Positions 1 to 7,720 of a stretch of DNA of 64,000 nucleotides are shown here, in pieces. Position numbers and translations under genes: made by a program. The notes beneath the pieces were generated by a model. It saw nothing but the letters and a program-made list of their open reading frames with translations. It was not told the DNA's origin and ran no database searches. How positions within the stretch are numbered: position 1 is the first letter of the stretch; every line of letters starts with the position of its first letter. Source of the stretch: Stieleria varia (lineage in GTDB: Bacteria; Planctomycetota; Planctomycetia; Pirellulales; Pirellulaceae); assembly GCF_038443385.1 (NCBI RefSeq), contig NZ_CP151726.1:372001-436000 (forward strand), written 5' to 3'.

Positions 1-1
1 A

Positions 2-247
2 ACTCGCGTCGACGATTACGCCGTTCAAGAACTGTTGGCACTCAAGAACGATACGTGGCTTGGTGATGACGAAACCGAATTGTCACCAGAGGAATTCAAG
101 AGCAAGATGACGTTGCAGTCGATCTCCATCTACCCAGATGACGACTTTGACTTCTGGCATGATGACGGCGATTTATTCTGGGGCCACTCGATACAGGTGT
201 CTGGTAGTCTCGCTGGCGGTCCCACCTCCGCCGACATCCCCGGATAG
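2..247 (+). CDS. DUF2262-like protein, 5' end outside window
   Basis: The frame is open from the first bases and ends at a TAG just before the first attC site, so this is the 3' part of a cassette gene. The visible 81 residues contain an acidic aromatic stretch ([19 protein letters not shown]) followed by [10 protein letters not shown], which resembles the C-terminus of the DUF2262 family of unknown function. It lies on the + strand directly before attC-1, as expected of a gene cassette. Family assignment rests on recalled similarity only; no function can be given. Confidence 0.6.
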   Translation, partial: TRVDDYAVQELLALKNDTWLGDDETELSPEEFKSKMTLQSISIYPDDDFDFWHDDGDLFWGHSIQVSGSLAGGPTSADIPG

Positions 248-250
248 TCA

Positions 251-339
251 CGTAACAACACAATGCACCCGAGCGGGCGAACTAGGTGTTTTTGAAATGG
301 ACAGTCAACCGCGCCCGCCGGGTGATTGTGAGCGTTATG
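251..339 (+). other. attC recombination site 1
   Basis: The left box CGTAAC pairs with the right box GTTATG. Inside them, CACAAT-G-CACCC and GCGGGCG pair with CGCCCGC, GGGTG and ATTGTG, leaving one extra G unpaired as in true attC sites. The loop carries TTTTTGAAATGGA, which recurs in other attC sites of this array. Confidence 0.85.
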
Positions 340-366
340 TCGCTAACTTCGCCGCAGGCCGATGCG

Positions 367-873
367 ATGACTGACACTGACTACTCTGCGGTGATTGACG
401 AATTCGATCGGCATGTCCGCAACTATTTCGCCTACCTCGAAACCGAATACGGCTTTGCTGCATCGCCGACCCGAACTCGCGACATACACGAACCTCGCGA
501 CGCTGGTGTGTCCATACGCTACAAGACCGATGCCGTCGGCATTACGATCGGATTGTCTTTGATTGGTGCCGGGATCGCTGTCACGTTCAAGAATCTGAAT
601 TGGATCGACATCCCGAAGAACAAACGTGTGAAATACGTGTCACTTGATTCTGTGATCGCGTATCGAACGACCGGAACTGCCAAGTCCCTACTGCATGAAT
701 TGACCTCAGCACGTCGCAAATACTGGCCGGATGGATTCCTGATCAACAACATGGAATTGGCTATTCAATCACTCGCATCTCAACTAAAACAACACGCAGC
801 CGATATTATCAGCGGGGATTTGTCATCCTTGCCGGACATCGCTGCTCTTGATCGCGGACAAATCGCAACATAA
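367..873 (+). CDS. Cassette-encoded hypothetical protein
   Basis: A 168-residue protein of unknown function. The frame extends upstream through the attC-1 recombination point, so a start inside the cassette is preferred: ATG at 367 (MTDTDYSAVIDEF), with ATG 337, right on the R' box, as the alternative. It is predicted soluble apart from one hydrophobic stretch around AVGITIGLSLIGAGIAVTF that may be a buried strand pair or a membrane segment. The TAA stop forms part of the TAAC left box of attC-2, a typical cassette arrangement. I do not recognise the family. Confidence 0.7.
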   Translation: MTDTDYSAVIDEFDRHVRNYFAYLETEYGFAASPTRTRDIHEPRDAGVSIRYKTDAVGITIGLSLIGAGIAVTFKNLNWIDIPKNKRVKYVSLDSVIAYRTTGTAKSLLHELTSARRKYWPDGFLINNMELAIQSLASQLKQHAADIISGDLSSLPDIAALDRGQIAT

Positions 874-962
874 CCAACGGGTGAACGCGAGCCGGAATCG
901 GCCGGGTGGCTCGCTTCGCTCGGCAACGTTTACTCCCGGCCGCGTTACCCAAAACGTTCGTG
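870..962 (+). other. attC recombination site 2
   Basis: Left box ATAAC and right box GTTCGTG. The inner arms GGGTG-AACGCG and CGCGTTACCC pair with one extrahelical G, followed by GCCGG/CCGGC. Length is 93 bp. It overlaps the stop codon of the preceding gene. Confidence 0.8.
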
Positions 963-973
963 GATCAAAGACC

Positions 974-1360
974 TTGGCACCGCTCGAATTACCGTTTGAC
1001 CCCAAGTCTTTCCCTTGGCCACGTGATTGGCAAGCGATTCCACCAGGCTTCGAAGAGGCTTCCGCCGATGCCTTAGGGCACATGGAAACATTTGGAACCT
1101 ATGAGGTCCCAGCGATCAATTTCGTTTCGGAACTTCGACGAGAGATATGTGCGGATCACCCATTATTCCACCGATGCTTTATTGCGATTGCATGTATTAC
1201 GATTGACCCTGACGATGTTCTGTTCTTCACGGACGATCCAAACGAACCATTCGCGTTCGTTCACCTAACGTGGCACATTGAACGAACCGCAAACTTTCCC
1301 TGGTGCCGCACGTTCGCGACAATTGACTCATTCCTTGAACATTGCTCTGATGGGAGCTGA
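974..1360 (+). CDS. Cassette-encoded hypothetical protein
   Basis: About 128 residues, rich in Phe, Trp and Asp (PFAFVHLTWHIERTANFPW), probably soluble, function unknown. The frame runs upstream through attC-2, so that part cannot be native to the cassette; the first usable start after the recombination point is TTG at 974. No ATG exists in frame before codon ~35, so the start is uncertain. The WHIERT segment with the preceding hydrophobic strand looks like small Imm-type proteins, but this is only an impression. Twenty bases separate its stop from attC-3. Confidence 0.6.
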   Translation: MAPLELPFDPKSFPWPRDWQAIPPGFEEASADALGHMETFGTYEVPAINFVSELRREICADHPLFHRCFIAIACITIDPDDVLFFTDDPNEPFAFVHLTWHIERTANFPWCRTFATIDSFLEHCSDGS

Positions 1361-1379
1361 GACGTTCGCCAACAGATCC

Positions 1380-1468
1380 ACGAACAATCCGATGAACCCA
1401 AGCGGCGGATCGGGCGTTTCCTGACTACAACATTTTTCGCCGCCGCTGGGTTATCGGTAGCGTTCGTC
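1380..1468 (+). other. attC recombination site 3
   Basis: Left box ACGAAC, right box GTTCGTC. Inner arms CCGATGAACCCAAGCGGCGG and GCCGCCGCTGGGTTATCGG are complementary with an extra G in the left arm. Length is 89 bp. Confidence 0.88.
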
Positions 1469-1495
1469 GCATCGACATTTTGGCACGAAAATACA

Positions 1496-2425
1496 ATGAA
1501 CAAGACATTTGATCGCCGCAAGTTGCTTGCAACCGGTTCCGCCTTAGGGCTTGTAGGCCTCGCGCCGCGATCCAGCGCCGAAGACGGATCCTCGTCTTCA
1601 AAGCCAATGGTTTCCCTTCGTGGTCGGATTGAGGCCGAACCGAATTGGTTGATGCCGATTCACTTTGGCCCAATCGAATGGGGTGGCGATCAGCAAGTTG
1701 GTGCACCACAGTACGAGGTAACAGCGATTTCGCTGAAGTACGTCACCGACGAAGAGCAGCTAACCAAGTACCTTCCAGTAGGATTTGAGCTCGATGGACC
1801 ACCGCTGCTAAACATCACCTATTCGCAGAACACCGAGATCAGCTGGCTTGCCGGCGGACAATATAACATTGTGGCAGTCACTGCACATGTCAGGTTCAAT
1901 GGTGAACAAGACGTGCTGACCGGTGAATACGCCCTTGTCTTGTGGGAAAACCTTGCTGAACCCATCTTGGCTGGAAGAGAAGCACTCGGGATTCCAAAGA
2001 TCCACGGTGACATAGAGGACCATCGCATATCCAACGGCATATGGAGCACGAGACTATCAAAGAACGGCAGTGCTATTCTTGATTTAGAAGCGTCCAATGC
2101 CGAAAAAGTTGAAACGGCACAACTCAAAACGCTTCGGGACTCCGCCATGAATCATCGATTGCTTGGCTGGAAGTATATTCCCAACGAAAACTGCACGGCA
2201 CCACTTGTGAGCTACGCCACCGTGCTGCCCTCAAAGAGTGTGGTGCACGAGGCTTGGAGTGCTCAGGGGAATCTTGATTGGCATACCCAGGCTTGGAAGA
2301 CTAACCCAACGCAATCTCACATTGTTAATGCTCTTGCGTCTCTCCCGATTGTCGAGAAAAAGTCTTGCACCATAACGCGTTCGAGCAAGACACTCTTGAG
2401 TGGAAAAGCGAGGCGATTAGTGTAG
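1496..2425 (+). CDS. Tat-exported acetoacetate decarboxylase-like protein
   Basis: A 309-residue protein beginning with a twin-arginine signal (DRRKLLATGSALGLVGLAP, residues 6-24), so it is probably exported folded to the periplasm or paryphoplasm. The remainder resembles the acetoacetate decarboxylase (ADC) superfamily: a LPVGFELDGPPLLNITYS strand near residue 93 and the signature GREALGIPK around residues 160-168, where family enzymes hold the Schiff-base lysine. Only one lysine (K168) is present where ADC usually has two adjacent ones, so activity on acetoacetate is uncertain and another ADC-fold reaction is possible. It is the sole gene of its cassette, between attC-3 and attC-4. The start ATG is clear; the SD is weak. 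Confidence 0.78.
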   Translation: MNKTFDRRKLLATGSALGLVGLAPRSSAEDGSSSSKPMVSLRGRIEAEPNWLMPIHFGPIEWGGDQQVGAPQYEVTAISLKYVTDEEQLTKYLPVGFELDGPPLLNITYSQNTEISWLAGGQYNIVAVTAHVRFNGEQDVLTGEYALVLWENLAEPILAGREALGIPKIHGDIEDHRISNGIWSTRLSKNGSAILDLEASNAEKVETAQLKTLRDSAMNHRLLGWKYIPNENCTAPLVSYATVLPSKSVVHEAWSAQGNLDWHTQAWKTNPTQSHIVNALASLPIVEKKSCTITRSSKTLLSGKARRLV

Positions 2426-2472
2426 TCAGGAATTTGCGTTTCTTCCCAGCAATTCACATCCGCTGATGCAAG

Positions 2473-2564
2473 CGACGAACCATCCGATGCAACCGAGTCG
2501 CGGTAGCGGGGCGTTTTGAAATGGAAGATCAATTGCCGCGACCGGCTGATCACTACCGTTACCG
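2473..2564 (+). other. attC recombination site 4
   Basis: Left box CGACGAAC, right box GTTACCG; inner arms around CCGATGCAACCGAGTCGCGG pair with CCGCGACCGGCTGATCAC imperfectly. The loop holds GTTTTGAAATGGAAGA, matching the loop word of the other sites. Confidence 0.82.
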
Positions 2565-2623
2565 CATGCAATCGTTGATCTCGACAGGTTTCCACCATTG
2601 AACCTTCAACCAGACTGAATTCA

Positions 2624-2881
2624 TTGCGGCCCGACGTTGGTGATCCTCCCGATGTTCAGAAAGCTACATCAACTGGGTGTGGATGTGTAATGCTCGCTCA
2701 GGCTGTTGCAGTTGCCATCGCCATTGCGTTCAAGCACAATGGATACGACGGACCGGCATTGATCTTTCTGATTGTGTTTCCGCTTGGGATTTTGTACAGC
2801 GTTTGGTCAGAGCATCATGCGGTCTACCGTTTACGGAAGCCGGAGACGCTTCGGAAATCAAAGCGAGAATCAGAGAATTGA
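2624..2881 (+). CDS. Small two-helix membrane protein (cassette)
   Basis: An 85-residue protein with two predicted transmembrane segments (VMLAQAVAVAIAIAF and ALIFLIVFPLGILYSVW) and a basic C-terminus (RLRKPETLRKSKRE) that should stay cytoplasmic. A TGCGC stretch just before the first helix is common in small planctomycete membrane proteins. The start is TTG at 2624; ATG 2690 at the first helix is the alternative. Roughly 100 bp between its stop and attC-5 contain nothing recognisable. Function unknown. Confidence 0.6.
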   Translation: MRPDVGDPPDVQKATSTGCGCVMLAQAVAVAIAIAFKHNGYDGPALIFLIVFPLGILYSVWSEHHAVYRLRKPETLRKSKRESEN

Positions 2882-2985
2882 ATCATCCAGGTTGCTCAAT
2901 ACCTTTCAAGACAAATGTGGCTCTCAAACCCTATGCGTTACTCCAACACCGACCGGCTGTCATTCGCATTCGGTAGATATGGAGT

Positions 2986-3076
2986 GCGGTAACCAACGGA
3001 TGCAACGGAGGACCGGTGGTCAGCAATTTGACATGGACACCCAACTCCCGGTCCCCGTTGAACCTAAACGTTCCCC
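2986..3076 (+). other. attC recombination site 5
   Basis: Left box GGTAAC, right box GTTCCCC. Inner arms CGGATGCAACGGAGGACCGG and CCGGTCCCCGTTGAACC are complementary. The loop reads AATTTGACATGGACAC, a variant of the array's loop word. Confidence 0.82.
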
Positions 3077-3105
3077 GACAGATGAGTTGCACGTTCAAAT
3101 CTCAA

Positions 3106-3795
3106 ATGCGATTTCTGATTTTTGCCTTGGCTTTCGCCCACGCTACCGGATGCACTCGTGACGACGACCGCCCACTGATTGAAGACAAAGAAGCTTTTGT
3201 CGACCTTTCTGTCGACGAACAGTCGTCCCTCATCGGTAATGATCCGCGTCTCGATCAGCGAATTGCTGAACTGACCGAAGAAATTGAAGCGACACCGAAT
3301 TCCAGAGCGTATTCGCGGCGTGGCGGCGCATATGTATTGAAGGGGAGCTACGGACTTGCAATGACCGACTTCGATACCGCGATCACACTTGATTCCGGTA
3401 ACGCGCATGCCCACTACAACCGAGGTGTTCTACAATCTCAGTTGTTCAAGCACAAAATGGCGATCGAGGACTACACATCTGCGATTAACGCAGACACGCA
3501 GTATTCACTTGCATACGCAAATCGAGGCATGGCTCACCTTGAGCTAGAGAACTACGCAATGGCAATCGTTGACCTTCGCGAGGCAATAAAATTGGACCCA
3601 GATGACCATCTTGCGATGCACGCGCTTGGAATCGCCTTATTTGAGAATCCAGATCGTGCAGAAACTGATAGGAGTACCGCTAAAGATCTCCTAACACGTG
3701 CATGCGAACTCACCAATTACGAGTACGACAACTACGTGCGATCGCTTCGCTACGTCGAGGGCCCTCCCGAGGTTCGCCCGGATGACGGCGGGTAA
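3106..3795 (+). CDS. TPR-repeat lipoprotein (cassette)
   Basis: A 229-residue lipoprotein. The signal MRFLIFALAFAHATGC ends in a lipobox-like HATGC, so the cysteine at residue ~16 is the likely lipidation site. Three to four tetratricopeptide repeats follow (roughly residues 60-180), with the usual A-Y-x-N-R-G and A-I-x-D-x-x-x-A-I spacing. TPR domains act as protein-binding scaffolds; the partner is unknown. ATG 3106 is preferred because it gives a clean signal peptide; ATG 3082 is possible. The TAA stop lies inside the left box of attC-6. Confidence 0.82.
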   Translation: MRFLIFALAFAHATGCTRDDDRPLIEDKEAFVDLSVDEQSSLIGNDPRLDQRIAELTEEIEATPNSRAYSRRGGAYVLKGSYGLAMTDFDTAITLDSGNAHAHYNRGVLQSQLFKHKMAIEDYTSAINADTQYSLAYANRGMAHLELENYAMAIVDLREAIKLDPDDHLAMHALGIALFENPDRAETDRSTAKDLLTRACELTNYEYDNYVRSLRYVEGPPEVRPDDGG

Positions 3796-3880
3796 CCATC
3801 GGATGCACGACGAGTCGCCGAGTCGTGGTTTTTGAAGTGGAGGATCGCTCGCGGCGACCGCGTGATCCGTGTCGTTCGTC
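3790..3880 (+). other. attC recombination site 6
   Basis: Left box GGGTAAC (its TAA is the stop of the TPR gene), right box GTTCGTC. Inner arms pair as GAGTCGCCGAG with CTCGCGGCGACC. The loop carries TTTTTGAAGTGGA. Confidence 0.85.
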
Positions 3881-3984
3881 TTGCGAATTGAAAGTCAGCT
3901 TGATCTAGGGAATCCAATGCATGCAACCAGGTCCAGACTTTCCCCCAGCAAACGAATCGTCTCCTCGCGCGGGACGACACCGAA

Positions 3985-4230
3985 TTGATTGCATCCTTCC
4001 CCCCCATTCAATGGCAACTCTGGCCATTTCTGGCTGCCTTATTCGTCCTGTGGACCGCAATTGCTATTCCCTTGGGGACTTTGATTCATTGCGCGTGGTT
4101 ACGCAAGTATCGTGGTAGCGTTCGGCCAAAGAACTGGGTGCTAAGAACATTTGTGTGGTTTTATCTCCTCACCGCCGGGCCACTTGCGGTAGGAGCAATC
4201 ATAGCATGGCAGAACAAAACGATCTTCTGA
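3985..4230 (+). CDS. Small two-helix membrane protein (cassette)
   Basis: An 81-residue protein with two predicted transmembrane helices (WPFLAALFVLWTAIAIPLGTL and FVWFYLLTAGPLAVGAIIAW) joined by a basic loop (RKYRGSVRPKNW), giving an N-out/C-out hairpin or the reverse. The TTG start at 3985 is about 105 bp into the cassette; no better start in frame was seen. It is the only gene between attC-6 and attC-7. No family recognised. Confidence 0.6.
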   Translation: MIASFPPIQWQLWPFLAALFVLWTAIAIPLGTLIHCAWLRKYRGSVRPKNWVLRTFVWFYLLTAGPLAVGAIIAWQNKTIF

Positions 4231-4244
4231 TGGTCTGCGAGAAC

Positions 4245-4334
4245 GACGAACCATCGGTTGCAACGGAGGCCGCGAGTTGACATTATTGACGTGGTGAGTC
4301 TTTCGCGCGGGCCCGCTGAACCGTACCGTTCTGC
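4245..4334 (+). other. attC recombination site 7
   Basis: Left box GACGAAC, right box GTTCTGC. Inner arms CGGTTGCAACGGAGGCCGCG and the region CGCGCGGGCCCGCTGAACCG pair with an extrahelical base. Loop variant ATTATTGACGTGGTG. Confidence 0.87.
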
Positions 4335-4348
4335 GATATGAGGCGAAT

Positions 4349-5077
4349 GTGAAACTATTTGATGAATTCGCCTATATCGTGTTTCCCGCATACGGTGGCG
4401 CTTTTCAGGACATGGAGCCGCGCATTGCGGAGTGGGATCAGGTATTCGAGGGCAACTATCATTTTCTGTATGGGTTTCATGGTGGCGGCATTCTCTCCGT
4501 GCCTCTCTCAATTCCAGAACAGACTCGATATCGGCTTGCTACGTCCGATTGTAACCCAAAGGGCGTGTATGGGATGGTTCTTGGCAACGCGTCTGGAGAG
4601 CGACTGACTGGACTCTTGTCCTGTGCTCAGGAGGATCGCCCGCCAGCCTTTGCCGTGAAAACGGGTTTGGCAGATCGAGTACCGAATCCCACTGTCAAAG
4701 TAACGCCTGAGCATTTTGAATCATTAGGCGATGGGCGAATGCTGTTGGTGGTGCCAAAGTCTACAAAAAGGATGCTGGCACAAATCGAACTTCTCCCACA
4801 ATGGTTTGCCGAATTCGGAGTGACGCTTAGCTCCGATTCTGTTGATACTCGCGAACGTCTGAAGGGCGTCGCAGTCAATTGGTTTGCCGATCCGCATCGT
4901 CCGATGTTTAGCTTTGCTATGTCAGGTGGTGTCGCCAACGCTGCATGGCAAACGGCGGTGACCTATTACATTGCCGAATACTGGGACACCCGGGTTCGTG
5001 GGTTGGACTCGATGCACATTCTCACAAATATTGATGGCAAACCCTCTTTCCGACGAAACTGGACGTCCAACAAATAG
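4349..5077 (+). CDS. Cassette-encoded hypothetical protein
   Basis: A 242-residue soluble protein starting at GTG 4349, fifteen bases after the attC-7 right box. It begins MKLFDEFAYIVFPAYGGAF and ends in a basic tail (FRRNWTSNK). No signal peptide, membrane helix or catalytic motif stands out. It is one of the larger cargo genes and fills its cassette completely, with only ~10 bp to attC-8. Base composition is lower in G+C than the housekeeping genes to the right, consistent with mobile cargo. Function unknown. Confidence 0.7.
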   Translation: MKLFDEFAYIVFPAYGGAFQDMEPRIAEWDQVFEGNYHFLYGFHGGGILSVPLSIPEQTRYRLATSDCNPKGVYGMVLGNASGERLTGLLSCAQEDRPPAFAVKTGLADRVPNPTVKVTPEHFESLGDGRMLLVVPKSTKRMLAQIELLPQWFAEFGVTLSSDSVDTRERLKGVAVNWFADPHRPMFSFAMSGGVANAAWQTAVTYYIAEYWDTRVRGLDSMHILTNIDGKPSFRRNWTSNK

Positions 5078-5087
5078 GTTATTTGTC

Positions 5088-5177
5088 GCAGAACAAAACG
5101 CTGAACCCGAGTGGCCGATGACGGGTTCTTGAAATGGACGTTCGCTCGCGGCCACCGGGTTAGCGTAGTCGTTCGTC
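5088..5177 (+). other. attC recombination site 8
   Basis: Left box GCAGAAC, right box GTTCGTC. Inner arms CGCTGAACCCGAGTGGCCG and CGGCCACCGGGTTAGCG are nearly perfectly complementary with one extra base. The loop has CTTGAAATGGACG. Confidence 0.88.
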
Positions 5178-5207
5178 GACTGAAGACCTATTGGAAACTC
5201 GAGCGTA

Positions 5208-5819
5208 GTGCGAACGTTAGCATTTGGTGACATTCATGGTTGCTACCGCTCGCTCGACGCGTTGGCATCATTCGCTTCGTTTGAATCGGACGACCGAATC
5301 ATCACGCTTGGCGACTACGTTGACCGTGGTCCTGATTCAAGACGCGTGATCGAATGGCTTATCGATCGGCAGACGAGCGGTGTACTCCTCTCCCTTCGCG
5401 GCAATCACGAGCTAATGATGGTCGCGGCACGTCATTCCGAACGACACCGCGACGAATGGCTGGCGTGCGGGGGTGATGCCGTGCTTTCTTCGTATTGCAC
5501 TGATCGACTCGATGACATTCCCGACAATCACTGGCGATTCCTCACTAGCTCGCTTCGATCGCATTTTACGACCAGAACTCATCTCTTTGTCCATGCGAAT
5601 GCATACGCTGAGATTCCGATCGACGAACAGCCGGACTTCATGCTTTACTGGGAATCGTTCGGCAATCCAGCACCGCACGAATCTGGACTGACGATGGTTT
5701 GTGGTCACACTCCACAACGCGATGGCTTCCCACTGTCGGTTGGCCACGCAATCTGCATCGACACGTGGGTATGCGGATGTGGCTTTGGACAACCGACCGA
5801 ATCCATACGAGCCGAGTAA
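5208..5819 (+). CDS. PPP-type metallophosphatase, C-terminus truncated
   Basis: A calcineurin-like metallophosphoesterase of the bacterial Ser/Thr phosphatase type (PrpE/PphA/ApaH-like), which hydrolyses phosphoesters with two metal ions. Motifs in order: GDIHG (residues 7-11), GDYVDRGPDS (35-44), GNHE (65-68), VHAN and GHTP. These are the metal ligands and catalytic His of the family. After HAICIDTW the sequence leaves the family pattern (VCGCGFGQPTESIRAE); relatives continue about 20-30 residues with a glycine-rich strand and TCLD-type ending. At the same place another reading frame opens into an NPYEPS-type protein start, so a rearrangement probably removed the native 3' end. The metal centre is complete. 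Confidence 0.85.
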   Translation: MRTLAFGDIHGCYRSLDALASFASFESDDRIITLGDYVDRGPDSRRVIEWLIDRQTSGVLLSLRGNHELMMVAARHSERHRDEWLACGGDAVLSSYCTDRLDDIPDNHWRFLTSSLRSHFTTRTHLFVHANAYAEIPIDEQPDFMLYWESFGNPAPHESGLTMVCGHTPQRDGFPLSVGHAICIDTWVCGCGFGQPTESIRAE

Positions 5820-5919
5820 AGGCGAATTGGCAAGCGTCACCCCCGCGATGACAATCAAAATGGCACGACTCATAGGGACGCAGCATCAGAGCGTCCCGGC
5901 AGCGTGGTGCTGCCGATGA
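5785..5919 (+). pseudogene. 5' fragment of an NPYxxP-type small protein
   Basis: In the frame +1 to the phosphatase, TTG 5785 opens DNRPNPYEPSKGELASV. An N-terminal NPY-x-x-P motif is common in small planctomycete membrane proteins, and another cassette gene here (12,368) starts with the same kind of motif. The frame runs only 44 codons and ends without any membrane segment, so it looks like a gene start fused to the broken phosphatase end. It may be a chance reading. Confidence 0.35.
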
Positions 5920-6600
5920 AACCATGCGGCGGTCCATCCGTGGCCTGAGTTCTTGTGGCTTCTCGTGCTTTTTGTGGCAAGCAGTCTTCACTCGCTGGGT
6001 CGAGGGCAGCGATGGCAACGAAAAACACAAAGACACACGAAAAAAGCTTCGTAACTGAGCAACTTCCGATGATTGTCTTGTCTCATCGACTGCGATTGTG
6101 ACACCGCTTGCGGCCACTTCTTTCTGCCGACGCTTGAGCTTTGTTCGTTTCGCAGGAGGTGTTGTGTATCGTGTCCACGGCGATCGCCTTCGGGATCGGT
6201 TGGGTATTGGGATGTTGCTGACCGTCGGTGAGCTGTCGCGACCAACGGCTACCATCTTTGACCGGCTTCGCGGTCAGAGAGAGGCCTTTTTGGTGGGACG
6301 ATGCTTTGGTTGCGTTGATGCTGATGGTGGTGCGACGTGTGATATGTTCGGATGATTACGACTGGTACTTGGAAACGCAGGTAGAAGTGGCAAAGGAAAC
6401 GGAGCCGGAACCGGCGAAAGCGATCCAGATGGACCTGCCTGGTTTGACACCGGGAGTGTCGTTCGAGATAGAATCTTTTAGAGGCGGGTTGGATACTCGG
6501 ATCCAAGCTCTACGGGCCAAGTCATTTGGGTTGGCAATTTCGACAAAGCTCAACGCCCGATCTAAGCATGCACGTCCTGTGCTTGCATAGATCGCAATTC
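5920..6600. other. Gene-poor rearranged stretch in cassette array
   Basis: No convincing gene is seen. A 120-codon open frame (6,228-6,590) shows no coding character I trust. The stretch around 6,090-6,330 resembles degenerate DNA near 13,600-13,760 just outside the array (shared words such as GTTGATGCTGATGGT), suggesting a common degraded ancestor. It ends in an orphan 3' half of an attC site. Confidence 0.4.
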
Positions 6601-6607
6601 GTTCGCC
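6588..6607 (+). other. Orphan 3' half of an attC site
   Basis: The words GATCGCAATTC and GTTCGCC reproduce the inner and outer right boxes of attC-17 and the other sites. The matching left half is missing in the ~100 bp upstream, so the site was probably cut by a rearrangement. Confidence 0.5.
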
Positions 6608-6651
6608 AGTTGAGAACACGCTATGATTTCGCCTAACTTATCCCAACGCTG

Positions 6652-6972
6652 ATGCGGTCGACTCAGTACACCCTCAAACGGGCTTTCTTGTATACGGCGA
6701 TTTTCGCAGTGTTTTGTGCCTTCGTTTCAGCGCATCCAGAGCTTGCGATGTTTGCCGGGATTCTACCTGTCGCTATCATCGCTTTCTCCTGCTCACGCAG
6801 ACGAGTTTCAACGTTTTTATTGATCGCCTTTTTCACAACGCTTGCATTGTTCTGGTCATTTTCTTTCCCTGGCACGCACCCTACTCAGGAAGATGGACTC
6901 TGCGCGACCGTGGGCGCTGCGGTAGGTGCTGCTGTCGATCATGCCCGTACCCTGCTGCGCGAATGGATTTAG
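6652..6972 (+). CDS. Small planctomycete membrane protein (cassette)
   Basis: A 106-residue protein, ATG start 45 bp after the half-attC. It opens RSTQYTLKRAFLYTAIFAVFCAF, like the 'RFSLRTLL' hydrophobic N-termini typical of many planctomycete membrane proteins, and has two to three predicted helices (FLYTAIFAVFCAFVSA, MFAGILPVAIIAF, TFLLIAFFTTLALFWSF). The glycine/alanine-rich C-terminus ends AAVDHARTLLREWI. Function unknown; it is the last gene before attC-10. Confidence 0.65.
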   Translation: MRSTQYTLKRAFLYTAIFAVFCAFVSAHPELAMFAGILPVAIIAFSCSRRRVSTFLLIAFFTTLALFWSFSFPGTHPTQEDGLCATVGAAVGAAVDHARTLLREWI

Positions 6973-7035
6973 GCAGTCCCGACTTAGCCGTGATACCACG
7001 CGATTCGGGCTGCGGAGTGCGTTACAATAATAAAT

Positions 7036-7125
7036 GTCGAACCATGTCATCCACCATAAGGACCGCATGGCGTTTTTACAAATGGAACCCACATTGGCGG
7101 TCCACGGTGATGACCGCCGTTATTT
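7036..7125 (+). other. attC recombination site 10
   Basis: Left box GTCGAAC, right box GTTATTT, so the outer arms pair less well than elsewhere. Inner arms GTCAT-CCACC and GGACCGC pair with GCGGTCC, GGTG and ATGAC. The loop holds TTTTTACAAATGGAAC. Confidence 0.75.
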
Positions 7126-7128
7126 GTC

Positions 7129-7626
7129 ATGACAGCACCGCGGACGATACCGACCGAATCGTCTTTTCGGACCGACACGGCAACACTCGCCGTGTTCGAC
7201 CCAAAGCGGTTGGAACATCGACTTCACGATAGCGCGGACTGGTGGTCGATTCCCGGTGATGAGGTCACTGAAATCAACGCGGGAAACGTGCTGTTCGTTT
7301 CAACCGGCACTGACGGTGACTATCTGCTCAATGTGTACTGCGAACCACCGCCAGATAACGTACTGCCGTTAGCCTTGTCGGCCCTAATCCGATGTGACAG
7401 CGGTTCTTTGTTCTTTCACGCTGGAGAATACGTTCCAGCTGGCGATATGATGCCGGACACCACGTACGGCGGCCTTCAACTTGAATTTAAACCAGGAACG
7501 TATCGCGTAACCGTGCTACACTTGGTGCCGTACTGTTTGGAGGTGTTTGTGGCGCTAGCCAACGAAGACGCGGCCAACGACTTTTGCGACAGCCCGGCTT
7601 TACCGTGGCCCAAAGACGACAAGTAA
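7129..7626 (+). CDS. DUF6386-like hypothetical protein (cassette)
   Basis: A 165-residue soluble protein whose ATG starts four bases after the attC-10 right box. FRTDTATLAVFDPKRLEHRL and SADWWSIP near the N-terminus, followed by EINAGNVLFVSTGTDGDY, resemble a family of unknown function that I recall as DUF6386 (tentative). The rest is predicted as alternating strands (GGLQLEFKPGTYRVTVLHL). No catalytic residues are evident. Its TAA stop forms part of the left box of attC-11. Confidence 0.7.
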   Translation: MTAPRTIPTESSFRTDTATLAVFDPKRLEHRLHDSADWWSIPGDEVTEINAGNVLFVSTGTDGDYLLNVYCEPPPDNVLPLALSALIRCDSGSLFFHAGEYVPAGDMMPDTTYGGLQLEFKPGTYRVTVLHLVPYCLEVFVALANEDAANDFCDSPALPWPKDDK

Positions 7627-7711
7627 CAATGGGTTGGACGCGGAGGACTCGAAAGCGACTTTTTGACATCGTTGATCTTTCGCTCGGCCCCGCTGAACCC
7701 TAACGTTCTGG
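7621..7711 (+). other. attC recombination site 11
   Basis: Left box AAGTAAC, right box GTTCTGG; inner arms GGGTTGGACGCGGAG and CGGCCCCGCTGAACCC pair. The loop word is CTTTTTGACATCG. Confidence 0.78.
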
Positions 7712-7720
7712 GACTAATCG

